Part shown: positions 1 through 6,144 of the stretch, in pieces
Layout of the letters: every line of letters begins with the position of its first letter
Position numbering within the stretch: position 1 is the stretch's first letter
NCBI RefSeq assembly: GCF_030813055.1
Contig: NZ_JAUSTW010000023.1
Coordinates: forward strand, 1-6,839
Reading direction: 5' to 3'
DNA from: Neobacillus ginsengisoli
GTDB taxonomy: Bacteria > Bacillota > Bacilli > Bacillales_B > DSM-18226
Length of the DNA: 6,839 bases
Program-made: the position numbers and the translations under genes
The notes under the pieces: model-generated
Database searches by the model: none
The model's input: only the letters and a program-made list of their open reading frames with translations
What the model was told of the DNA's origin: nothing

Positions 1-220
1 AGGTTATTTGGCATGCACATTTTTAGTATAACATAAAAAATTTTAAGTTTTGATTGAAAAATGTTGACAAACTATTAGCTGGTTTACTTTAAGTGAATTT
101 CTTCACAAATCCACATTAAACAATAGAAACAGTTATTATAGACCTACCAAATGAACATCACAAATGTGAAGATTTGTATTAGAGAATATTTTATAAAGTA
201 AAGAAGAACCCCTTAAAGGA
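1..220. other. AT-rich non-coding stretch
   Basis: I see no gene here. The stretch is AT-rich and frequently interrupted by stops. A TTGACA hexamer at 64-69 matches a sigma-A -35 box, but nothing resembling TATAAT lies 16-18 bases downstream, so I do not call a promoter. Two small inverted repeats are visible: GTGAA/TTCAC at 93-97 and 102-106, and ACAAAT/ATTTGT at 160-165 and 172-177. Neither has a clear role. The left edge may be the spacer of a gene outside the window. Confidence 0.5.
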
Positions 221-261
221 AAAAGAGACTGCACTGCACCCTTCCATGAACAGTCCCCTTT
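221..261 (-). terminator. Probable terminator of the stand-alone GerA-like gene
   Basis: Read on the minus strand, AAAGGGGACTG (complement of 251-261) can pair with CAGTCTCTTTT (complement of 221-231) around a 19-base loop, and a pyrimidine-rich, mostly U tail follows. On the minus strand the 11-pair stem is continuous, with two G-U wobbles. On the plus strand the same positions are A-C mismatches. That asymmetry, and the location about 65 bases past the stop codon of the minus-strand gene, argue for a minus-strand terminator. The large loop and imperfect U-tract keep confidence moderate. Confidence 0.45.
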
Positions 262-326
262 AAATAAAGTAGAGGAAAAAGGTTTCGTCATCCTTCATTC
301 CTCTAATATTTTCCATTTGATCTTCC

Positions 327-1601
327 CTATTTCTTCATTCGATATTTGTGTTCCGAATTAACGATTTGTTTCAATTTACCTCTCCAAAACGTATCCTTCC
401 ATTCATGCGGTCTAAATGGAATAAGTGGAGCGAAATAATGTATTCCAAATGGCTTTAGACTAGCACCCCAAATAAAGAAAACAAGAAATGCCGCTATCAA
501 ACCTGTGTATCCAAAAAACCATCCGATTGGTATTAATACCCATCTCATAGTAGCTGCCATTGGTAAAAGACCTTTTACAAGTACTAAGTAAACACACAGT
601 TGGGCAAAACCTCCAACTATCAATCCGCCAGAACTTATAATTTTAGTGCTGACAGCATATTGCCCAACAATCATGACTGCTAATAAGGTAATCATAAGAT
701 TTAAGCTTTTATAAATGTGTAAGGAAGTATCATAAATAATTCTTAAGACAAATAGTATAAAAATCATTTCCCAAAATCCATTTAAAATTTCGCCAGTATA
801 CAGGAATTTATTTATTAATTCTGTTTTATGTTTACCTATGGGAAGTTTTTTTATGTCTTCCATATGAAACCGTTGGGTGGCAATATAAAATGCAGGTAAA
901 TACATTGTTAGGAGAAAACCGATTAATCTCATTATACGGTTAGACAATCTTCCGTAAGAACTATAATATTCATCCTGTGTTTGAAATAGTCCCCAAAAAA
1001 CAATAGGGGCAATAATAGCTATAGGTGTATTGTCTGCAATAATAACCATTTTTCCTTGAAGTAAATCATTTCCAATAATATCAAAACGTTCGGTTATTTG
1101 TACTGTTGGAGATAGTCCAGTGCCTTTTGCTTGTAATTCCTCAATTAGCACTGAAGGATGAAGCATGTATTTAACTTTAAATTGAGAAATTGTAGCTTTA
1201 ACTTGATGAAGTATTTCTTTGTCAACCAAATTTTCAATATAAAAAAGATTCATTTCAGTTTGTGCTTCTGTGCCAATTGTATAACTACATATTTTTAATT
1301 TGGAACCTTTTAACATATGTTTTATTACTTGAGTATTTGTTTTTAGGGATTCAGTCAAGCCGATTTGTTGTCCAGTCAATGAACGTTCACTACCTGGTGC
1401 TTCTAATGAACGTTCGGGAATTTTTTCTTCTTTATCTTTGGTATTACTTTCAGCATATTTATTTTCAAAATCAATTGATTTATCCTGGGTTATTTCAATG
1501 TTACTTAAAACTTCCTTGTTAAATTGAAGAATCTTTTCATTTTGTTCAACAATTTGTTCCAACAGCTTTTCCATCCTGTCGGTATTATATATTTGGTTCA
1601 A
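327..1601 (-). CDS. Stand-alone, diverged GerA-family spore germination protein (A-subunit-like)
   Basis: This 424-residue protein belongs to the GerA family (A subunit of germinant receptors), but it is shorter than the usual 480-530 residues. The family signature begins at about residue 82 (LTESLKTNTQVIKHMLKGSKL) and continues through the second cytosolic subdomain to about residue 205. The first subdomain is missing. In its place residues 8-35 look like a coiled coil, followed by a charged linker containing a degenerate nine-residue repeat ending in ERSL. About five membrane segments are likely, near 223-243, 272-293, 300-317, 322-347 and 353-382. The C-terminal signature PFGIHYFAPLIPFRPHEWKDTF (about 384-405) is intact. 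The usual SPFP motif and the RLPxPIGQ-type loop are lost or altered. The start is TTG, chosen for the strong GAGGTGG ribosome binding site five to six bases upstream; ATG at 1574 lacks one. No B or C partner accompanies it. A role in spore germination is inferred from family; a receptor-modulating role is a guess. Confidence 0.85.
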   Translation of the reverse strand: MNQIYNTDRMEKLLEQIVEQNEKILQFNKEVLSNIEITQDKSIDFENKYAESNTKDKEEKIPERSLEAPGSERSLTGQQIGLTESLKTNTQVIKHMLKGSKLKICSYTIGTEAQTEMNLFYIENLVDKEILHQVKATISQFKVKYMLHPSVLIEELQAKGTGLSPTVQITERFDIIGNDLLQGKMVIIADNTPIAIIAPIVFWGLFQTQDEYYSSYGRLSNRIMRLIGFLLTMYLPAFYIATQRFHMEDIKKLPIGKHKTELINKFLYTGEILNGFWEMIFILFVLRIIYDTSLHIYKSLNLMITLLAVMIVGQYAVSTKIISSGGLIVGGFAQLCVYLVLVKGLLPMAATMRWVLIPIGWFFGYTGLIAAFLVFFIWGASLKPFGIHYFAPLIPFRPHEWKDTFWRGKLKQIVNSEHKYRMKK

Positions 1602-1761
1602 TTCCCCACCTCGTTTTTTAATCTTTTGCTAAAAAGTATTGTTCCCGTTAAACGGCTTCACAATATCTTTAATCCGCAAATGTATTAAGAAAAAACCAGA
1701 GACCCTTCTACTTTATTAGTAATACTGATTAACTAAGCTGCTCCGTTAACACAAGAAGAAA

Positions 1762-1779
1762 GCCGCCAAAAATGGCAGC
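1762..1779 (-). terminator. Terminator-like hairpin with U-rich tail
   Basis: On the minus strand GCTGCCA pairs with TGGCGGC across a four-base U loop, giving seven pairs with one wobble. TTTCTTCTTGT follows. On the plus strand one pair is a mismatch and the following bases are not T-rich, so the hairpin is oriented to the left. It lies upstream of the stand-alone GerA-like gene, and no minus-strand gene ends here. It may therefore be the 3' end of a small RNA, an attenuator in a long leader, or part of an inserted repeat. Confidence 0.4.
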
Positions 1780-1813
1780 CGGGTCTTAAACTCTTGCACC
1801 TGTTAGCCATCCA

Positions 1814-1836
1814 TGCAGCGCAAGATCGGCACTGCA
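1814..1836 (-). repeat. Hairpin in the divergent spacer
   Basis: The arms TGCAGCGC (1814-1821) and GCACTGCA (1829-1836) pair around a seven-base loop. On the plus strand 1819 and 1831 form a C-A mismatch. On the minus strand they form a G-U wobble, giving a continuous eight-pair stem. This is part of the GC-rich structured island. Confidence 0.4.
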
Positions 1837-1891
1837 CCACAGCGAATGTAAATGTATTAAAACCGTTAATACTGATTCTACGGCTGGATGA

Positions 1892-1944
1892 GGAAGGTCG
1901 ATAAACTATGGTGCTTTAGAGTCCACCCTAGTCTGACTCCTTCC
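1892..1944. repeat. Branched hairpin with alternative inner stems
   Basis: GGAAG (1892-1896) pairs with CTTCC (1940-1944) as an outer stem. Inside it two mutually exclusive stems can form. One is CTATGGTG (1906-1913) with CACCCTAG (1924-1931), with one mismatch. The other is GAGTC (1919-1923) with GACTC (1935-1939), which stacks directly on the outer stem. Competing stems of this sort are seen in switching RNAs and also in transposon ends. Nothing in the sequence decides which applies here. Confidence 0.35.
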
Positions 1945-1988
1945 ACAAGGTTAATTAATTAGGCAAATGACGTATATACTTCAATTCC

Positions 1989-2018
1989 TGCATAATATTT
2001 CTGCCAATGTAAAAAATA
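1989..2018 (+). promoter_or_regulatory. Possible sigma-G promoter of the germinant receptor operon
   Basis: TGCATA at 1989-1994 matches the forespore sigma-G -35 consensus (TGMATA) exactly. AAAAATA at 2012-2018, 17 bases downstream, matches CATACTA at only four of seven positions. Transcription would start near 2025, just ahead of the first gene. Germinant receptor operons in Bacillus are normally transcribed by sigma-G in the forespore, which is why I looked for this pattern. A second, weaker candidate is TAATTA (1952-1957) with TATACTT (1975-1981), also spaced by 17. Confidence 0.3.
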
Positions 2019-2038
2019 TGAAAAAGTGAACTCAGGGT

Positions 2039-3550
2039 GTGCAAATAAAAATGAGATTTTTGAAAAAGAAACATTCCGTTTATAAGGAACCTCAAGACTC
2101 AATATTAGCAACAAATGACTTATATAAAAATTTATCATTTATTAAAGAATTAATGTGTGAAACTGATGATTTAAAGGTACATGAATTCATTTTCAATGAT
2201 CAACCATGCTTGTTAATCTATTTAGGCACATTAGCAGATGAGAAACTGATTGATTCTATAATCATTGAGCCACTATTAGAACATAATACAGGTGTAATCG
2301 AACAACTAGTAAGGGCCTCTCAACTAAACAAAACTTCTGACCTTTCCGCAGCTGTAGGCAGTTTGTTGTTAGGGAAATGTATTGTTTTAGAAGGAAATAA
2401 CCCTGCTTTATATCTGATTGCTGTTCCAAAATCACAAGGTCGCTCTATAGAGGAACCTGCAAATGAGAAGGTAATTAAAGGTTCTCATGAGGGTTTTGTA
2501 GAGAACTTGAATACGAATATATTCCTTATCCGTCAACGAATTAAGAGCCCTCAATTAAAGGTGAAGTATTTCAAGGTCGGAAATATATCGAATACTGAAA
2601 TCGCAATGATTTATCTAAATAACCTTGTAAATAGCGCAATCATTAAGGAAGTTGAAACAAGGATTTCTACCATTAAGATTGATCAGTTGCTTGCATCGGG
2701 CAATTTAGAACAGCTTATTGAAGATACTCCCTTTTCTCCATTCCCACAAATGTTGAATACAGAAAGACCAGATAGAGCAATATCTAATTTAACGGAAGGG
2801 AAAATATGCGTCATTGTCGATGGCGACCCAAGAATATTAATTATGCCCATCTCGTTTTTTGCATTTTATCAGTCCTCCGATGATTACACTAACAGGTGGA
2901 TGGTTGGATCTTTCTTCCGATTTATTAGATTGTTCGGCTTTGTAGTTGCTATTAGCTTTCCTGCCATTTACATAGCGCTTGTCTCTTATCATTCAGAAAT
3001 TCTTCCCTTTGGTATTTTGTACTCTGTCCGAGTTTCATTACAATATGTTCCTTTTCCCCCTTTACTCGAAGCAATGGTAATGCAGACCATTCTTGAATTA
3101 TTAAAAGAAGCTTCTATCCGTTTACCTTCCCCAATTGCTCAAACGATTGGCGTAGTTGGCGGATTGGTAATTGGCACAGCAATTGTCCAAGCTAATTTAA
3201 TTTCAAATACGATGATTGTGGTCATTGGCTTTACTGCCATTGCTTCTTTTGTTGTACCTGTGGACGAAATGGGGACAAGTGTAAGACTATTAGGGTTCCC
3301 GATGATGATAATGGCGGCTTTGTTTGGTTTCTTTGGAATTGCATTCATGTTTATGATGATTTTTATTCATTTAAGCAAATTAGAGTCTTTTGGAACCCCC
3401 TATTTTGCACCTTTTGCTCCTTTGAAAATAAAAGATCTTAAAGATACTTTTCTAAGGCTGCCGGTATGGCTTTTAAACAGCAGACCTACAGATGCAAAGC
3501 CGAATTTTGTGAGACAACAATGGTATTCTAGGGTTTGGAAAAAGAAATGA
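2039..3550 (+). CDS. GerA-type spore germinant receptor, subunit A
   Basis: This is a full-length (503 residues) A subunit of a nutrient germinant receptor of the inner spore membrane. Structural and genetic work on the family suggests A subunits oligomerise into a germinant-gated ion channel. Residues 1-150 fit the first cytosolic subdomain and 153-285 the second. The second shows the family signatures NLNTNIFLIRQRIKSP (156-171), IEDTPFSPFPQ (227-237) and TERPDRA (241-247). The membrane domain follows, with PAIYIALVSYH (308-318), the VPFPPLLEA loop (337-345), RLPSPIAQTIGVVGGLVIG (361-379) and four to six membrane segments. It ends with the SFGTPYFAPFAPLKIKDLKDT tail. The GTG at 2039 is the longest start. 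ATG at 2051 has AGGGTG eleven bases upstream and may be the true one (499 residues); neither has an ideal ribosome binding site. It is first in a three-gene operon and overlaps the B gene by four bases. Confidence 0.95.
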   Translation: MQIKMRFLKKKHSVYKEPQDSILATNDLYKNLSFIKELMCETDDLKVHEFIFNDQPCLLIYLGTLADEKLIDSIIIEPLLEHNTGVIEQLVRASQLNKTSDLSAAVGSLLLGKCIVLEGNNPALYLIAVPKSQGRSIEEPANEKVIKGSHEGFVENLNTNIFLIRQRIKSPQLKVKYFKVGNISNTEIAMIYLNNLVNSAIIKEVETRISTIKIDQLLASGNLEQLIEDTPFSPFPQMLNTERPDRAISNLTEGKICVIVDGDPRILIMPISFFAFYQSSDDYTNRWMVGSFFRFIRLFGFVVAISFPAIYIALVSYHSEILPFGILYSVRVSLQYVPFPPLLEAMVMQTILELLKEASIRLPSPIAQTIGVVGGLVIGTAIVQANLISNTMIVVIGFTAIASFVVPVDEMGTSVRLLGFPMMIMAALFGFFGIAFMFMMIFIHLSKLESFGTPYFAPFAPLKIKDLKDTFLRLPVWLLNSRPTDAKPNFVRQQWYSRVWKKK

Positions 3551-4635
3551 AACATAATAAAAAAATTTCAAAATTTCAGCTTTATTTTTTGCTCATTCAG
3601 TGTCAAATCGGTATTGGAGTTTTATCTTTGCCATCCGTTACACAAAAAACCGCAAAAGGAGATGCTTGGTTATCAACTATTATTGCAGGTATTGGTATTG
3701 AAGTTATTTTAGTAATTTATTGGTTGTTGCTAAGAAGGTTTCCAACTTCTATCCTAACAGAAGTTACAGAAAAGATTTTAGGGAAAATGGTCGGCAGAAT
3801 CCTAAATGGTTTCATTTACATTTACTTTGTCTTAGTAGGAAGTTATGCGCTTATTTTATGTATCAGATTAACAAATAGATGGATATTGCCTTTAACCCCT
3901 CCATGGATTTTAGCTTTATTTATCATCATTGCAAGTTTATATTTAACAATTGATGATATTAGAATAGTGGCAAGATTTTTTACATTTGCCTCTTTCCTCT
4001 ATATCGCTCTAATTGTGATTTCCCTTTTTAATTTCTCTCATGAACTGGATATCCACTATGTGATACCGGTAGGGCAATCAGGGTTAAAGAATATTATGTT
4101 GGGATCGAATGAGTCTTTGATTTCTATGTTAGGGTTTGAAATATTATTGGTCATTTATCCTAATATCCAAAATAAAGAAAAAGGCTACTTAAAAACGATT
4201 TCTTTTGCCAATCTTTCTGTTACCACTCTTTATACGTATTTTGTTTTTATAAATTTAATCAGTTTTAGCCCTCGTGTAATCAAGCAAATAAAGGAACCGG
4301 TATTATATATGTTCAGAGGCTTATCAAGTGAGATTATCGATAGACTGGATTTAGTTTTTGTAACGGTTTGGATCGTTCCAATGACAACTTCAGTAATGGC
4401 ATATCTATTTATGGCAAGTAAAAGCCTCAGTAAACAAAAAAACTCTTATTCTAAAATCGTAGTTGTAAATAGTTTACTCATTTATGCTATAAGTCTTATC
4501 CCTTTTGACGACGAAAAGCTAAATCAGTTCAGTAAATTTATTCAATATTTGAGTTACGGTTTAGTATTTGGAGCCCCGTTGCTTCTATTATTACTATCAT
4601 ATATGTTTAAAAAACAAGAAATGGATGAGATGTAA
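3547..4635 (+). CDS. GerA-type spore germinant receptor, subunit B (transporter-like)
   Basis: This 362-residue integral membrane protein is the B subunit. It belongs to the spore germination branch of the APC transporter superfamily and is the subunit to which germinant recognition has been assigned. About ten membrane helices are visible, near residues 10-30, 41-62, 84-107, 118-135, 142-162, 186-206, 217-240, 268-291, 303-320 and 334-354. The first helix carries the Gly-rich break typical of the fold and family (QIGIGVLSLP, 20-29), where the germinant is expected to bind. ATG at 3547 is preferred because it forms the ATGA overlap with the A stop codon and has a weak GGAAA seven bases upstream. 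TTG at 3535 would add four residues but has no properly spaced ribosome binding site. It touches the C gene through TAATG. The germinant cannot be predicted from sequence. Confidence 0.94.
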   Translation: MKHNKKISKFQLYFLLIQCQIGIGVLSLPSVTQKTAKGDAWLSTIIAGIGIEVILVIYWLLLRRFPTSILTEVTEKILGKMVGRILNGFIYIYFVLVGSYALILCIRLTNRWILPLTPPWILALFIIIASLYLTIDDIRIVARFFTFASFLYIALIVISLFNFSHELDIHYVIPVGQSGLKNIMLGSNESLISMLGFEILLVIYPNIQNKEKGYLKTISFANLSVTTLYTYFVFINLISFSPRVIKQIKEPVLYMFRGLSSEIIDRLDLVFVTVWIVPMTTSVMAYLFMASKSLSKQKNSYSKIVVVNSLLIYAISLIPFDDEKLNQFSKFIQYLSYGLVFGAPLLLLLLSYMFKKQEMDEM

Positions 4636-5750
4636 TGCGAAAAATCGTTTTTTTTATGTATTGCCTACTTATCGTTTTTCTGTTAGGAGGCTGTTGGGAC
4701 CAAGATAGACTCGTTAAAAAATCATTAATAAATGGTGTAAGTTTCGATGCAGGAAAGGATGGAAAGATACTAGGGGCAATACGGGCACTAAGACTTTTGA
4801 GTAAAGGCGGAGGGCAGTTTGAAGCACATGATGAACTATATAAGGCGGACGGCTATTCAGGATTAGAAATTTCTCAAAATCTAAATAAATTGCTGGCAGG
4901 AGAACTTGATATTAGCAAAACCCATGTGATTATAATAGGAGAAAAAATGGCAAAAAAAGGGATTATCCCTCTATTGGAGCCTATTTATCGCTCAAAGAAA
5001 ACTTATTTAGGCTCAAAAATCATCATAGGGAGAGAAAGTGGATTTCAAATCCTTTCAACAGAGGAAAAATCAAGCCCGATTGCATTTGACATCTTACAAT
5101 TAATTGAAAGTGTTGAAGCAACCGGCAATATCCCAAAGGTGTCCATATTTTCCCTTTGGTCTAAAATATGGGAACCAGGAAAAGATATTGTGATCCCAAT
5201 GGTCGAAAAAACAGATTCAGGGATAATAAAAATTGGGGGCTTAGCATTATTTAACGGGCAGAAATACTCAGGAATCTCCCTGCCTGAGTATGGTTCACCT
5301 ATTTTACTGATTTTATTAGACGAACTGCATAGAAAGAATATACTAAATTTTCGAATATCTAATTCGGATGGTCGGAAAGAGCCTATTAGCATGATGATAT
5401 TGAAATTGAAAAGAAAAGTTAAAAGGGATGTAAATGAAGCAAATAAAAAAATACATTATACAATAAATCTATCCCTTTCGCTTCGGATTCTTAGTTTCCC
5501 TCAGCAAGCATTTAAAGAAATAGACGTAAATAAGGTAAACAAACAAATATCCGCTGAACTAACAAAACAAGCAAATCTAGTTACTAAAACTCTTCAAAAA
5601 GCCGATTGTGATGCTTTAGGTATTGGGAGAGAAATTGAAAGTAATTATCCAGAACTTTGGAAGAAAATCAATTGGAAAGAGGAATATAAAAATATTAAAA
5701 TAGATACGAAAATAAAGGCAAAAATTATAAGAACCGGTACTTTGTTTTAA
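4635..5750 (+). CDS. GerA-type spore germinant receptor, subunit C (lipoprotein)
   Basis: This 371-residue Ger(x)C-family lipoprotein is the third receptor subunit, anchored on the outer face of the inner spore membrane. A positively charged N-terminus (MRK) and hydrophobic segment lead to the lipobox LGGC at 17-20. Cys20 is the predicted diacylglyceryl attachment site and is followed by the family's WD pair. Family features include THVIIIGEKMAKKGI (96-110), a central IKIGGLALFNGQKYSG segment (198-213) and the conserved C-terminal block DALGIGREIESNYPELW (326-342). The WKEEYKNIKIDTKIKAKI tail follows and ends in RTG. The central stretch around SLPEYGSP (215-222) departs from the more usual EsrG-type sequence as I recall it. 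Length is normal. The ATG overlaps the B stop codon (TAATG) with a GGATGAG-like site upstream, so translation is probably coupled. Confidence 0.94.
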   Translation: MRKIVFFMYCLLIVFLLGGCWDQDRLVKKSLINGVSFDAGKDGKILGAIRALRLLSKGGGQFEAHDELYKADGYSGLEISQNLNKLLAGELDISKTHVIIIGEKMAKKGIIPLLEPIYRSKKTYLGSKIIIGRESGFQILSTEEKSSPIAFDILQLIESVEATGNIPKVSIFSLWSKIWEPGKDIVIPMVEKTDSGIIKIGGLALFNGQKYSGISLPEYGSPILLILLDELHRKNILNFRISNSDGRKEPISMMILKLKRKVKRDVNEANKKIHYTINLSLSLRILSFPQQAFKEIDVNKVNKQISAELTKQANLVTKTLQKADCDALGIGREIESNYPELWKKINWKEEYKNIKIDTKIKAKIIRTGTLF

Positions 5751-5793
5751 TCAAAATGGTATTTGACCAGAATCATTGGTGAATTTTTTAATG

Positions 5794-5811
5794 GAAGGGA
5801 ATAATCCCTTC
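5794..5811 (+). repeat. Short perfect stem-loop after the receptor operon
   Basis: GAAGGGA (5794-5800) and TCCCTTC (5805-5811) form a perfect seven-pair stem with an ATAA loop, 43 bases after the C-subunit stop codon. The following bases are A-rich rather than T-rich, so it is not a canonical intrinsic terminator. It could stabilise the 3' end of the operon transcript, with termination occurring at 6054-6096. Confidence 0.4.
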
Positions 5812-5871
5812 AAAACTATTGCTTTTAGCTATAGTGAGAATTTTCATTAATTCTAAATTCTACAAACATAA

Positions 5872-6039
5872 AAAAATCCAAACTCCTTTGAACATCTTAA
5901 TACATTGGAAATCTTATATTGCACCTTCAATGAATTAATTTTTATCAATAGTCTTCTTTTAGGTGTCCTGCCGACAAAACGCGGATATTATACGCTAAGA
6001 CATTTTTTGGAAGATGAAACCCTGATTTCCTTATGCTAA
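5872..6039 (+). pseudogene. Possible decayed coding remnant
   Basis: An open frame without a start codon runs from just after a stop at 5869-5871 to TAA at 6037-6039. Its C-terminal half (about 5962-6036) reads like real protein, GVLPTKRGYYTLRHF and on to LEDETLISLC. The local base composition is also higher in GC than the AT-rich sequence before it. I do not recognise a family. It could be the last codons of a deleted gene or of a transposase. It could equally be chance, because the frame is short and has neither a start nor a ribosome binding site. Confidence 0.15.
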
Positions 6040-6053
6040 GCAAATTCAAACCT

Positions 6054-6096
6054 AAAAAAGCCGATTCCTGTACGGTTTTTAGAATCGACTTTTTTT
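6054..6096. terminator. Bidirectional intrinsic terminator between convergent genes
   Basis: AGCCGATTC (6059-6067) pairs with GAATCGACT (6082-6090) around a 14-base loop. Six A's precede it (6054-6059) and seven T's follow (6090-6096), so it looks like a terminator on both strands. On the plus strand one pair (6061 with 6088) is a C-A mismatch. On the minus strand it is a G-U wobble, so the stem is slightly better for the DUF2199 transcript. It probably terminates both the receptor operon and the convergent DUF2199 gene. Confidence 0.7.
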
Positions 6097-6102
6097 ATTT
6101 AT

Positions 6103-6136
6103 CTAGTTTCACTAACGCACCCGTTAGTTCAACTAG
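6103..6136. repeat. Long imperfect palindrome, possible dispersed repeat
   Basis: The outer arms CTAGTT (6103-6108) and AACTAG (6131-6136) and the inner arms ACTAACG (6111-6117) and CGTTAGT (6122-6128) surround a CACC loop. Only a two-base mismatch lies between the inner and outer arms. The palindrome starts nine bases past the DUF2199 stop and lies next to the terminator. Its core GCACCCGTTAG resembles GCACCTGTTAG at 1796-1806 and the CCGTTAA motifs of the divergent spacer. Confidence 0.5.
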
Positions 6137-6144
6137 AAAAGTTA

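Larger units (their letters stand above)
1731..1950 (-). other. GC-rich structured non-coding island (element remnant or RNA candidate)
   Basis: About 48% of bases at 1741-1950 are G or C. The flanks are about 32% (1621-1740) and 27% (1951-2038). The island has no open frame of useful length but contains three hairpins, listed separately. Two of these have a single C-A mismatch on the plus strand that becomes a G-U wobble on the minus strand, suggesting a minus-strand RNA. On that strand the order is a large branched 5' hairpin, a middle hairpin, then a GC-rich hairpin with a U-rich tail. It may be the decayed non-coding end of an insertion sequence (IS110-type elements carry a structured end RNA), a dispersed Bacillaceae repeat, or a leader or small RNA. 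I cannot choose among these from sequence alone. Confidence 0.4.

Noticed and set aside
64..92. TTGACA as a sigma-A promoter
   Set aside because: No acceptable -10 box lies at the right spacing and no gene follows.
1378..1415. Two AATGAACGTTC copies 27 bases apart, each with a GAACGTTC palindrome
   Set aside because: They lie within the GerA-like coding sequence and are explained by a degenerate nine-residue repeat (two ERSL units). The form does not match the Bacillus LexA box, which needs a spaced CGAAC/GTTCG.
1262..1522. 86-codon plus-strand open frame
   Set aside because: It lies entirely antisense to the well-supported GerA-like gene and has no recognisable family; it is a shadow frame.
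231..1838. GCACTGCACC present both downstream (231-240) and upstream (1829-1838) of the GerA-like gene, suggesting flanking direct repeats of a cassette
   Set aside because: A shared ten-base word is expected by chance many times in a window of this size. No longer match extends from either copy.
3139..3348. 69-codon minus-strand open frame
   Set aside because: It is antisense to the membrane domain of the A subunit, with low-complexity composition that mirrors the hydrophobic codons opposite.
5045..5392. 115-codon minus-strand open frame
   Set aside because: It is antisense to the C subunit, whose family signatures continue across this stretch.
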